From Imbricaverruca yamaguchii (lineage: Eukaryota; Arthropoda; Thecostraca; Neoverrucidae), in the NCBI GenBank assembly GCA_034440575.1, contig JAOTOL010001370.1:663501-727500 (forward strand): DNA of 64,000 nt, read 5' to 3'. Both the position numbers and the translations under genes were made by a program. The notes below the pieces were generated by a model. It was given only the letters and a program-made list of their open reading frames with translations. It was not told where the DNA came from and did not search any database. Shown here one piece after another: positions 22,604 to 33,689 of the stretch (positions within the stretch are counted from its first letter, which is position 1; every line of letters begins with the position of its first letter).

Positions 22604-22910
22604 GTGTGGTCTGCCTGTCTGCCTGCGTTTCTGCCTGCCGGCCTGCATATCTGCCTGCTGCCTGCGTGCCTGTGTCTCTGCCTGTCTGTGTGTCTGTCTG
22701 GCTGCCTGCGTGTCTGTGTGTCTGCCTGCGTGTCTGTGTGTCTGTGTGCCTGTCTCTGTGTCTGTCTGTGCGCCTTTCTAGGTGCTTGCCTTTGTGTCTG
22801 TCTCTGTGTTTATCTGTGTGTGTGTGTGTCTGCGTGTCTATGTGTGTGTCTATCTGTCTTTCTGTCTGTCTGTCTGGCTGGCTGTCTGTCTGTCTGTCTA
22901 TTTGTTTATT
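22604..22910. repeat. (TCTG/TGCC/TGTC)n microsatellite
   Basis: About 300 bp of mixed TCTG, TGCC and TGTG words. Cys-rich open frames on + and Arg/Gln-rich ones on - follow from the repeat. Confidence 0.95.
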
Positions 22911-23121
22911 CCTCGGTCGCGGGTCACGTTGTTTAAGAGCTATTAAGTGAGGAAATTTTTCGCTTTTTGTCGGTGTCCTGCTGGTGAATTCTTGGATTGA
23001 ACATATTGTGTCAGAGATGTCCTCGTTGATGGTGTGTGATATGTTCGCTGGAATGGCCGATTGGTGGAACGACCGATTGGTGCTCAGGAGGCGTTGGATC
23101 ACTTGGTTGCTGTGTATGATA

Positions 23122-23123
<2 letters not shown>

Positions 23124-23192
<69 letters not shown>
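23124..23192. repeat. (CA)n(TA)n microsatellite
   Basis: CA dinucleotides at 23124-23166, TA dinucleotides to 23192. Confidence 0.98.
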
Positions 23193-26100
23193 TGATACGT
23201 TGATACGTACACACACATAACTAGCTTTACCCCATATGTAACAGACCACTGATAGGTTAAGAGAGGAATATCGTCAGTAGAACAACAAAGGAATGTAGAC
23301 CTAACGTTTTCCCTTCATTGCATTGTCAGATTTGTTGTTCTTCTTGTAGAATCGTCCTCTGTTCTCAGTTCGTTTGCCAAGAATGTCCAACTCCAGTGCG
23401 ACGATTGATATCAAAGGTTAACATTAAGGTCACCTTTTCTTAGCACGACCAGAAAGGCTGAGGATAACTTTTCCTTACATTATTAAAAAGCGTGTTACGT
23501 GGATATGGCATGGCTGTTACACGGCACTGCATAAGGGTGTGACCGGTTGCGTCTCTGCTGGATCCCAAGGGGCCATCCGTCGGAAAGCCGAGAATCACTG
23601 AGAACTTCTACCAGTGATGAGAAATATCGACGTGCCCTTCGACAACTACCAGGCTTTATAGCTGAGAAGGTAAAGTCGTTCGACTGAAGCAAGCCGCTCA
23701 TGTTTGTTCTTCGCGCACGGACTGTTTTCATTCACTGCCTTTGGTGAGTCGGCAGCTCACAATGAGAACACTGAAGTTCAAACGGAACCATGGCCAGAAC
23801 TTTGTATGATCACGGAGAGCACACTTGTCCCTCGGTGTCTTGTTCGCCGCAGCCTCTTGTGCTTTTTTTCGAGTCCGGCCGCCAACCGCTACCGGCTTCC
23901 CCATGGCTGCGCGGTTATCCATTTTGATGGCACTGGTACGACAAGGTTGCAGGGTACGACATCGGTGTTGCTGTCAGCTTCATTTTTCCTCTGCGCCTAT
24001 GATTACGTGCGATCTTCCTTGACAAGCCGAGTGCGGTCGTCTGCGGTTCTTCACGACGTTCGACGCCGCCGGTTCCTTGCGATCAGCACAAGCCTCTGAT
24101 GGGTCGCCGTCTTCAGCCTGCCGCAAATGTTCTTTCTGACCAGCGACCGAGACGCCGCCAACGGTTGCTTCATGGTATCCGTGTAAAGATGGACTGGTAG
24201 CTGGCATAGAGTCGATTCCTCAGCTATGGTGTATGACTACGCGCGAGCTGTAGTACGCACACAGCCAGGACATTTAGCTGGACGGCAGTCCCAGCAGCAA
24301 CGTGCCGTTTGTCACCTACCTGTTAGGCATGGCCATCGATGGAAAATTGGCGTATCTTAGCAACCCAAGACTTTTCGTCTTTTGTTCGGTGTCGCTGTTC
24401 GGCGTGGGTCTGTTTTTCGGCGTGTCTGAAAAAGTGGCATTTTCCATCGATTTTTTTTTTCACCATTGGGTCTGGTTCTCGGAAATTGCCCAAGAAAACG
24501 GATCGTGGCAACACTAAGGTGTTGTTTTGGTGCCGATCGGTCCAGTGGTTGTGAAGATATGGCGCTCTGAATCAGGTCGATCGTGAGCACTAACATTTGT
24601 GAAAAATCCAGGTTTTATGTGCTATTCTCATGGATGGCAGATGGACCCCCGTGACACTCACGCGCACCACGTTGACTCGATCGTGATGACATTTAATCCG
24701 GTGGATATCAAACATTTTGGGATTTCACGTGATGTCAGCCATACTTTGTTACCTGTGTTGTGAGCGGTGTCAGGGACCAATATGCGCCGGTCTCGGTTTG
24801 CGTGGGGATTTTACGAATCCCATGTTAAACCAATGAGGGAGCCGTGCCAACTTTGAGCACTCGCTACGTGTGCGGCATACACCCCACTACAATGAAAACC
24901 GGCACAGAACATTATCCTTCCATCGATTTGTCGGTTGTGAAAATGTCAAGCGCGTGCGACACATAGTTTGACGTACACACCATGGCAATCCATAAAAGGA
25001 CAAAAGACGACAGACACACAAACAAACCGAGAAACTCTCCTTTAAACAAATAGTATAACAGAGATAGAACTGAAAAATATAAGCTTCTAAAAATTTAGCA
25101 AAGATTGTCACTAAACTTACTTCCCCCTTCAGCAATATACTTACTAAACATTTTCGAGGCCTTGACGGAACGTGACGATGAATGCATTCTTGGACACTTC
25201 CAAAAAATGTACTGAGGTGATAGGAAGAGGAATTGTATTCTCATTCCAAAATTATTGATCAATCGACAAATTGCACTAAACAGTATCTAATAAATGGGTA
25301 AAGGAAGAATTATTAATTATTTGGTGTGTAGAGAAACAGAAATAGTGTTTTTGGAAATGACATTCTGCAATGCCGAGACACGCGATTTCCGTGTGGTGCT
25401 GCCATCTACGACCAGTTGCTCCATCGGCGGCCATGTCTGCCATCATTCTGGTCGGTGGATTGGTCGTTACCTGGTTTCGTGAGATAATAGGTCTGTGTTC
25501 GAAAGGTGTAGTCTGAAAATGCCCTCTATGGCGTTATTTTTTCGTGGTGGCTGTGAATTATTTTTTTTCGAATAGCTGTTGGCTTTTTCTTCTCCGTCCC
25601 TCCATTTTCATCTATGGCGGATGGTGTTTGAGGGTGCGGGAACCGCGCCCCATAGGCAGCTTGATCTATGTTTGGAGGTGCTGAATGTTGAGGAGAATGC
25701 TTGGAAACGATCATTTCATTTCAGTTTCTTACTCTAGACAAATCTCGTTTGTACTTTCCATTGCACCTTTTTTTTAAAGAATGAAAACTAAATTTTTAGT
25801 CTACTGAAACGGCTGTGGTGGGCCTTGGCAAAAAAGTGAGTCAGAAAGTGTTAAGACTTAATAAGAGCCACAGGGTCCATCCAGGTTGTAAGTGGAAGGT
25901 AGATAACATAAGCCAGGTGAAAAGACCACTCATAACAACACCTACCTGCATATGCAGCCAATTCCCTTTGTGAGACACCGGACGCCACTACCTCACACTC
26001 AACAGTTGAAAGTGATGGCTGTGCACAAACAAGGTCTCGTGTTTGCAGTATAAAAGTGTTCAAAGTTGCTAATGGTTATGATATTTAAAAAGTACCTTGC

Positions 26101-27030
26101 ATTGATTGGTTGAAGGATAGTTTTCAGAACAGAAAATGCTAACAAAGAAAATTTAGATAGGTGGCCTCTGGGACTCCAGAGGTTGCCTCTTAAAATGGCC
26201 AGTTTTTCCCACTAGGGTGGCTCAAAAGCAGGTTTCTGGGGAGGCATTGGCCGAATTTGTGGTGACAGGAGGTCTGTTCAGTGTGCAGGCATGAGGTTTG
26301 GCGCATTGTTGTCAGCATTTCTGCTGATTGTGGTGTGTGTTCAGGTGTTGTTTGTGTGCTTGATTGTATGAAAAGTGGCTAGTTTATTTGGTAACCATAA
26401 GTAGAACAACATGTTTGGCGGATGTTTTATTCAATCTTGTTAGTTTTTTAGTGGTATTTTTGTTCCTTCTGCATGTTTGTGTCAGAGTACATGTGGGGTC
26501 CATTCTATCCAGTATGAACCTGGAGTGCAAAAAATGTTTCAAGTGATGAAATCGCTAAAGAAGTGCCTTAATTCCCACCCTGCCAACCGGAAAACAGGAA
26601 TTGTTGAAAACAATTTTTTTTGGGGCTTAAAACAATTTTTGGGGGGCCATGATTCATCAAATATGTGACTTTGACAGTGCTGCCTTTATTGATAACAATT
26701 GCAAGGAGCATTAGGCCTTGATCAATGGCTGCTGATGTGCTGAGCTGCAAGTATTCCTTCTCAGGAATAAATGTCCAATTAAGGCAGAAATACAAGGTGT
26801 TCAAGTGTTGGTATTAACTTGAGTGCATGAAGTGTTGAATTTCTTTATAATTTCTAACACACCAGGTACAGATAGCAATATGCTTTGGGTTATATTTGTG
26901 GAGTAAAGATTATGGTAGCATATTTATTTGCCAGGTGAAAAGTAATCATTTGCAGATGAAATAAATGGTCATATTGTCTTAATTGCATGACAAACTCTTT
27001 AATCCAAAATGCCAAAACACCCTGATCTAT
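23193..27030. other. No gene recognised in 3.8 kb
   Basis: An open frame at 23704-24099 (131 residues, +) has no recognisable motif. Around 26935-26985 is a short relative of the CTGAAAAGTAAGCATTTGC repeat seen at 6.5, 33.9 and 57.1 kb. No RNA genes or element boundaries were found. Confidence 0.4.
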
Positions 27031-27372
27031 GGGTCTGTTCCTGACCCTGCTTTAAAAAAAAGAGTAGAGCAACTTGGAGCAGTTCGGAGCAGGCTCGGTA
27101 AAAGCGAGCGCTGGAACGTCTGGAGTAAAAATCAGCTGTTTGTGCTTGCATTATGGTTATGTATATGATGCAGATGTTCAAAACTTATGACTCAGATTCC
27201 CCAGAGCTTCACAAAAGTGTATTGTCACCGCCACATTCGCGCTACTCCAAGCTGCCAATGCTCTCGGCCAGAGTAAGTTTGAGTAGATTGGAGCTACTCA
27301 GTTCTGCTCCGAAAACATGCGGGAACACGGAGCAGCTACTCCGTTGCTCAGAGCAGGGTCAGGAACAGACCC
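27031..27372. mobile_element. MITE with 21-bp perfect terminal inverted repeats
   Basis: The ends GGGTCTGTTCCTGACC... (27031-27051) and the exact reverse complement (27352-27372) match over 21 bp. GGAGCAG/GAGTAG words are frequent inside both ends. It is 342 bp with no transposase frame. I could not find a convincing target duplication, so the superfamily is open. Confidence 0.8.
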
Positions 27373-27592
27373 TTTATATACCTGTTTTTATAGGCAAGGG
27401 CTCTGAGCAAATTCCTCTTAGGTGTTTTTTTTCATCTGTTAAGAAAACCATGCTTACAAGGAGGGTTATTGGACTGCTTATTTTCTGTAGAGCTGGATTT
27501 TTTGTTGTATTTTTTCAAAGCTAAATTTGTCATAAAGGTCTTTGTGATTTTTTTGGGGGAAATGTTTATGAAAGTGATTCAGAAGATGCGTC

Positions 27593-27652
27593 TGGGCGCT
27601 AAATGACCACACCTGGTCGATGCACCCTAAAACTCAAGTAACCAACCAAGAG
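27593..27652 (+). mobile_element. 60-bp retroposon 3'-tail insertion with 11-bp target duplication
   Basis: Flanked by GAAGATGCGTC (27582-27592) and GAAGATGCATC (27653-27663), one mismatch. The insert contains GGTCGATGCACCCTAAAAC and ends CAAGTAACCAACCAAGAG. Confidence 0.75.
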
Positions 27653-28011
27653 GAAGATGCATCCACTCGTTTTCTCGGGAAATGCTTCCTTTTCCAATTT
27701 CAACAATGTTGTCGCATCGGTATGGTGTGATGACATCATAGGTATAGTACTGAGGCTTTGATTGGCAAATGCTGCAAGCGGTTCAATACTATGAAAATTA
27801 ATAATTAAATAGGAAAACCTAACCTAACCTAGCATAATATAATCTACTCTCATCTAAACTAATATAAACAAGTGTTTTATTTAGAAACGCAACGCAATGT
27901 CTAGCATGATGCAACCTGTACGTCGCGGTCCGGGACCGCGCAGCCTGTTCACTTTCTTTTGGCGTTCTTGTGGAATGATGGTGCTGTGCCATCTACGGCA
28001 GTGGTGGAAAT

Positions 28012-28091
28012 TAGGCATTCTCAGGGTAAATTAGTGTTGAATCAAGCATGTGGAGTGTTGAATTTTCCTTTAGTCACGCCCGAGAAGTGCC
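28012..28091. repeat. Left copy of an 80-bp direct repeat flanking the LINE
   Basis: The sequence starting TAGGCATTCTCAGGGTAAAT and ending CGAGAAGTGCC is repeated at 28892-28971 with two differences. The second copy begins directly after the LINE's 3' tail. Confidence 0.9.
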
Positions 28092-28118
28092 TTCATTTCC
28101 GTCCGAGAAGTGCTTTCA

Positions 28119-28891
28119 TCCTTCATAAGTGGCAGAATGCCTTGGATAGAGGCACCAATAATAAACTTAAGGAAGTCAAGCTACACCTGGGACATTGGGC
28201 TTCATGCCTGCACAGATCTAAACCAGAATAAGTTGCACTTTGCAGATTGCGTATCAGACACACCTACGCTACCCATCGCTATCTCTTCTGTGGGGAGGAA
28301 CGACCACAGTGCAGTGTAAAAAAATTGACCATGTGGCCTGGAAATTCACAGTTAATGGAATTGTGCTATTTCATCCTTGTCTTAGGCTTTTACCATTTTG
28401 CTACATGTGTGGGCAGTCATTATATACACAACTGCTAAAAATGTAAAATGCATGTGACTGAAGTGAAAGGCATTCCGATTTTTTAACCTTTAAGGGGCCC
28501 CCTTTTTTTTTCTTCCAATCTATCACTATTCCCAAGCCAACTTCTTTCTTCATCCACACAGTTAATGGTGAAGTAATTTTAGGACACTGCCACAGTGTCC
28601 CCGCTGTTCCGAACCTTTGACGGTGCGTCACGTACTATTCACATGCCATTACTTTGCACGGGAGCGGATATTATTTTACGGAAGAAACTTGAGTTCCCTG
28701 AGATATGAAGACATCCTAGGGAACTATTCAAAACTAGTACACTCGAGGAGCTTGTTTGGTTACCTTTCACCGGTCGGATTTAAGACCACGTATACACCGA
28801 GCTAATAGTATCAGCAGTGCATAATACAATGCTATGGTCGCAAATGATCAAAACTGGTCGAAGCACCCTAAAACCCAAATAACTAACTAAC
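28119..28891 (+). pseudogene. 5'-truncated Jockey-type LINE, C-terminal part of ORF2 plus 3' tail
   Basis: The translation starts KWQNALDRGTNNKLKEVKLH, then LGHWASCLHRSKP, then CRLRIRHTYATHRYLFCGEE. After the nested MITE it resumes at CSEPLTVRHVLFTCHYFARE. This is the end of RNase H-like and Cys/His C-terminal regions of Jockey-clade ORF2 proteins (CxxC...HxLxxC). A TAA at 28229-28231 interrupts it, and a MITE (28312-28589) splits the Cys motif. The frame ends at 28803-28805, and the 3' UTR ends GGTCGAAGCACCC...AACTAACTAAC, the same tail as found on tiny insertions elsewhere. Confidence 0.85.
28312..28589. mobile_element. hAT-type MITE, family copy 1 (inside LINE)
   Basis: It begins CAGTGTAAAAAAATTGACC and ends GTAATTTTAGGACACTG, the ends being imperfect inverted repeats (CAGTGT--AAAATT). 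It is flanked by a perfect 8-bp target duplication CCACAGTG (28304-28311 and 28590-28597). At 278 bp with no coding capacity it fits a non-autonomous hAT element. Confidence 0.92.
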
Positions 28892-28971
28892 TAGGCATTC
28901 TCAGGGTAAATTAGTGTTGAATCAAGCATGTGGAGTGTTGTATTTTCCTTTAGTCACGTCCGAGAAGTGCC
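28892..28971. repeat. Right copy of the 80-bp direct repeat
   Basis: Same sequence as 28012-28091 with two substitutions. It starts at the base after the LINE tail. Confidence 0.9.
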
Positions 28972-29292
28972 AGGTGAGGAATGGATAGATTAAGGCCTGA
29001 AAACCAGTAGTGTGGCGTAAATGGCGTATTATGGAAGCTATCTCTATGATAAACCAAGAAATCGTATTTCTTGAGAAAAGTGGTCGCATCTCCTGCCTGA
29101 ATCATGTTCACAAACATGGTATTCCAAAAAGAAATCAAACACCCCAAAACACCTTTTGTGATAAAAGTACCTTTTTTAAAAAGAAACTCCAACCTGATTT
29201 AAACTTAAACTAACTGAATCAAGCAACCCATGTACTTGCTTTATGGGAAAATGTGTGTAAAAACGTATTGTTACCACCTTAACCTGTGCATG

Positions 29293-29320
29293 ACTGGGGG
29301 GCAGATGTCTGCCCCCCAGT
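29293..29320. repeat. Perfect 13-bp hairpin ACTGGGGGGCAGA / TCTGCCCCCCAGT
   Basis: Two 13-bp arms separated by TG. The core GGGGGCAGA-CA-TCTGCCCCC also occurs as a separate hairpin at 33547-33566, so it is probably part of an element end. Confidence 0.8.
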
Positions 29321-29329
29321 GTAGGGAAA

Positions 29330-30223
29330 ACTGACGTTTGTTTGTGTCATGCATACCAATACATTATGTACTCCAGGATTGTGACTAGACTAAATGAAAT
29401 ATTTTGTACTCCAGAATGGAAAACGAGGAACAACATTGTTTGGTCGAGTGCTACCACTCGACGTACTACCAAGTCCATACCTGAAAACAACTAGCAGTTT
29501 CAGCGATTCCTGCACGCCAACGAGTCAACGTCACAATACAAAACGTACCGAACATGCTCGTCGGTGTTGCGCTAAAAACTACGCGCAACTGATGGCACTT
29601 CACATGTGGGAAGGCGGTATATTTGTGTGAATATAGTCAATAATTAATTAAATATTTATTCCATATTGATTCAATATTTATAAATATTCTTATATATGGC
29701 ATGTTTAGATTAATCAATATCAATTTACTATTTATTTTTAGATGCTTGTGCTAGAGTGCTTCCCAACAGGTACCAGAAATCCCTAGTTGGCAAATCTGAG
29801 GGTACTTGGTATCGCCGGAGTAAGTACTTGAAGCCTCGCTTGGCTATTAAGACGTCTTGAATGCAATCAAAGGTCATTTTGTTAAAGAGACAACCTTTTA
29901 GACGCCATGAACCCATTCAATGCAAGAAAATCACTTTAAATTTACGAAAATCGGCCCCGGAGCAAGGAAGTTCTCCGAGGCGATTACACCAAGAAACCAA
30001 TGCCATTTGTGCACTTATGCCGACTGACAAATTATTTTTTGTAAATGTGTGCGAGGATAAATAATGCGCCTTGAAATGTAACTGCATTTCGGGTGCGTCA
30101 GTGTCAGTGAAGGGTCCGTAATACTTCTTCAAAATTTACTCCGAGCTATCACCTGTCCGCCCGCCCCGTGATCAGCTGTACTTCTATTGCTCGGGTAAGC
30201 GTAATCCGACCAGCTGTATTTCA
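29330..30223. repeat. Dispersed 0.75-0.9-kb repeat, copy 1
   Basis: From GACGTTTGTT-GTG-CATGCATACC to GAATCCGACCAGCT-TATTT-ACA the sequence matches 37757-38495 in the same orientation. Conserved stretches include GTACTCCAGGATTGTGACTA, GGCCCCGGAGCAAG-AAGTTC and GGAGGGTCCGTAATACTTGT-like parts. This copy has about 131 bp (near 29682-29812) that the other lacks. No coding frame is shared, so it is an uncharacterised mobile element or duplication. Confidence 0.85.
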
Positions 30224-30250
30224 CACCGCTGTCCCTGCCAGGGTAAGAAG

Positions 30251-31571
30251 CAGTGTTGCCAGCATCAGAGGTTTCCTTGAAATCTAGAGGTTTTGGCCAT
30301 ACGTTTCAGGGAAAATTTTGAAATCAGAGGATTTTCGTTTCTAAAGGGAAGTCTAGAAGTTTTAAAGAACGACGAATAGAAGTGAATTTGTAATGATAAT
30401 TTGTACTGATATATGCGTTTATTTCATTTATTATTTGTCATTTAATTTTTATGTTTTTTTTTGTTGCTTTTCTCTTATTCATTTGTACTCACAAATATAT
30501 CGCCCATTGCGGAGCCGGGGAGAGGGGGAAGATCACAACCCCCTGAAATAAGATAATATCCATTATGCCTATGGTATGGTATTGAAAGAACGCGCCCAAA
30601 ATAGCGTTTGCCCCATCCCCCCCATCACCCCACCCACACCAAGCAATCTGCGGTGACGCTTCGTCGCTTATGGCCACACAAGCGGGCTCCTTAATGCGTC
30701 ACGCCTCGCATACCTGTGATAACTACCGACTAAAATCGTGAACAGGACAGTGGAAGAATATGCAAGTGCCTGAAGATCTGAGCCACTTTATTTATCACAG
30801 ACGAGCCAGATACATGTCCTTTTATTCTTTATGTATGTATGAAGCGGATGGGGGATGCACCCCCCACCCGGTCACGCACTTTTTAGTACCCTTAGCATGG
30901 GTTTGTATACCCCGGTTACGCTCGGTCCAACCTCCCACCTCACCAGTATCCTAAAATTACTTCACCATTAACTGTGTGGATGAAGAAAGAAGTTGCTTGG
31001 GAATGGTGAAAGATTGGAAGAAGATAAAGGATCTCCACTTAAGGATTAAAAAAGCAGAATGCTGTTGTAATGCACATATTTCACTTCAGTCACACTCATT
31101 TTACATTATTTAGCTGTAGTGTGCATAATGACTGCCCACACATGTGGCAAAATGGTGAAAACCTAAGGCGAGGATGATATAGCACAATTCCATTAACTGT
31201 GAATTTCCAGGCCACATGGTCAATTATTTTACACTGCGCCTCACCCCTCCATGCAAAACGTAATTTGTGGACGGCCGCTAAGACGCGGATCCAGGAATCC
31301 CCCCCCCCCAGTGGGGTAGGGGCGCAATGTTAACTGTCGTACCGCGTTCCTACCTGGCGCAACTTTAGTGCTTTTTTGCTCGCCCCGGAGCAGCACCCCC
31401 CCCCCCCATGTATTCGCACCTGGATATCTCGACCCGCCTGGGGAAAAAATTGCGATCTAGCGAACATAATTTTCAGAGGGAGTTCTAGGGTTTTTTTTGA
31501 AAACATCAGATTTCTAGAGGTTTTGGATACCAAATCTGAAGGTTTTTCATCACGATTGTCTGGCAACAGTG
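30251..31571. mobile_element. hAT-type non-autonomous element, 1.3 kb, 8-bp target duplication
   Basis: The left end CAGTGTTGCCAG and right end CTGGCAACAGTG are inverted repeats with one mismatch. They are flanked by the perfect 8-bp duplication GTAAGAAG (30243-30250 and 31572-31579). Near both ends are related words (AATCTAGAGGTTTTGG, TTTCTAGAGGTTTTGG). No transposase is visible. A second MITE (30944-31236) sits inside it, so the original element was about 1.0 kb. Confidence 0.85.
30944..31236. mobile_element. hAT-type MITE, family copy 2 (nested, reverse orientation)
   Basis: Reverse-complement relative of 28312-28589. It starts CAGTATCCTAAAATTACTTC and ends CAATTATTTTACACTG. Flanks CACCTCAC (30936-30943) and CGCCTCAC (31237-31244) form an 8-bp target duplication with one mismatch. 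It lies wholly within the hAT element 30251-31571, so it inserted later. Confidence 0.9.
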
Positions 31572-31579
31572 GTAAGAAG

Positions 31580-32799
31580 CGGTTGGCGCAAGTGCCAGCT
31601 TCTGAGTGCGACATTTTCCCAATAAGTCCCGATCCAGGTGGACGCATATGACACGACTCCAAATGGCCTACTGAAATGGGTCAGGAATGAAGAACCACAG
31701 ATGGTCTCGACCGATGCACATTATCAATTAAATTTAACCCGTCCTGTCTGGTGGTCTTCAATCGCCCCCTTCAGGTTTTTCGCGGACAATGAACGAAAGG
31801 CGTGAGGCGGCGCGCCAAAATTTGGGATACCTTTTCCCACATCAATTTGGCATGCTGTTTCAAAATTTTGAAGTAAGGCCATCTTGGGTCGACAAGTTCG
31901 TCAGGGTTAAATGAGGTCACTTCCAAAAAAGTTAAACCAGTCATGCTTTAACGGACACATTTTAACGAAGCTTCCGGCATATGCTTATCTTTAGGGATGC
32001 ATCAAAACTTACCAGAGGAATGCTTTTTTATTCCATTTTTTTTAAACTAATTTATTTTGAATATTTCCTTAGAGTTAAACCTGAAGTTCTATCTAAAGTA
32101 AGCATTTTTATGAGAGGAAGTTGACTTCCAACAATGTTTCTTGGTCTGCTCTACCCACTAGAAAAGGAAGTTGAAGAAAACTATTGCACAAATATTTTTG
32201 GGGGGCTGGGGTATTGTATGGCCCAGGTTGATTTCGCTGCCCTTTTCTGATTCCAATTTCCCCCCCAATTTTTATTGTACTCCAGCTCAAAATTTTATGC
32301 TTCAGCTAAAACATTTTGTACTACATTAACAAGAAAAAATATGGAAATCATACACTGCTGCTGCCTCCCCCCCTGCAGTTTTTCATAATTTGCTGCCATA
32401 CTAATCGAGTTAGCTGAGTTCTAGGTGGCATCACTTCCACAATAATTGGGCGGTTGATTTCAAACTTACAATACGTCATGATCTCATCAGGGACCATAAT
32501 ATGTATATCGTTTTTTTGTAGCATTGACCTTAGGTCAGGTCGCGGCCATGGCTTCCCAATGATATGGCTATGGTAAAATATACAAATGTTTCCTGGTTGC
32601 ATATTTGCTCTCTGAATGATCTCACAACGGTTGTGGCATGTTGGGAGCTATGCTCAATTTTACTACTACCATTTTTTGCTCAGTGACCTCGCCAAGGTCA
32701 TCTGAGGTCACCTGAAATCACTACACGTTTATGCGCATTATATCACACTGTATTGAGCTAGAAGGCTGAAATTACAGTCATTGTGCTTGTACCGCCAAG
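31580..32799. other. No gene recognised
   Basis: AT-rich sequence. A CTTAGGTCAGG motif at about 32530 matches the AGGTCA-rich repeats at 21 kb and 33.3 kb. Nothing coding. Confidence 0.4.
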
Positions 32800-33300
32800 A
32801 CTGTGATAAATTATTCGTCAAATAGGGTGGAAAATACCACTTTCTGGACACTCAATCGACATCCTTCTCCAAGAAGTGTCGACATCCTGCTCCATGATGT
32901 GTGCTTATGAAGTCTTGATGTCCCCTTTCTAGCAGTATCTCTCACTTATACATATCACGTCAATGCTCCTAATAAGGAATAGTGGCACTGACATTTTGCA
33001 ATGTAATTTTGGCTAAAGTGATTAGCTATATGATAAGGCATATGGTACTAAATTATAGCATAGTTATTTTTCTCCCTGCCCTGAATACAGCTCTTCCTAA
33101 ATTATGAATCTCAAAGCAAATGACCAATGTACAGTCATATGTGCCTACACCATTGTCTCAAATTTGAGTCTGAAAAACATCAAAAACACTTTAATTGACA
33201 CTAATTCCATGGCAAAGTTTCACATCCTTCTGTGCCTGTTTCGACGTCTCGCACCTAACGAAAAAATAATTTTAACCCTGCGCCAAGACGTGTTGATTTG
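32800..33300. repeat. Dispersed repeat, copy related to 62240-62700
   Basis: ATCGACATCCTTCTCCAAGAAGTGTCGACATC here matches ATCGACATCCTTCCCGAAGAAGTATCGACATC at about 62266. Later, TTCCATGGC-A-TTTC and CTGTTTCGACGTCTCGCACC match 62630-62680. A reverse relative lies around 8110-8190. The family is diverged and not coding. Confidence 0.7.
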
Positions 33301-33546
33301 ATACATTGCATGCCCTTGCTAGGCCACTTCATGACCTTGACCTGAGTTCGTCTGTGACAGGTCCTAAGGTATGTGTCAATATCTGAGAGTCTCACCTGAT
33401 CTGGTCGAATTTGACCTATGATGGCCCAGTGATCTAAATATTGACCTGAACAAAATAAATGACTGAGAAACTTTTGATGGAGCCCGCACCAGCTATCCAA
33501 TGCCATTTTCCATTTCTCGGTAGCTAGCATAGTTCTAGAGATCTTA

Positions 33547-33566
33547 GGGGGCAGACATCTGCCCCC
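33547..33566. repeat. Hairpin GGGGGCAGA-CA-TCTGCCCCC
   Basis: Perfect 9-bp arms, the same core as the hairpin at 29293-29320. Confidence 0.75.
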
Positions 33567-33689
33567 ACCCCGGGCATGCGAAGTTGGCGCGGACCGCCGG
33601 ACGTGGGAGTGTTAAAGCACAATAATACAACAAAAACTTGTTAAAAATTCAAAATTTTTGTTCTTAAAAAAATAAAGATTTGCAATTAT

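Noticed and set aside
22596..22950. Cys-rich or Arg/Gln-rich proteins from 22.6-23.2 kb
   Set aside because: Pure translation of TCTG/TGCC and CA/TA microsatellites.
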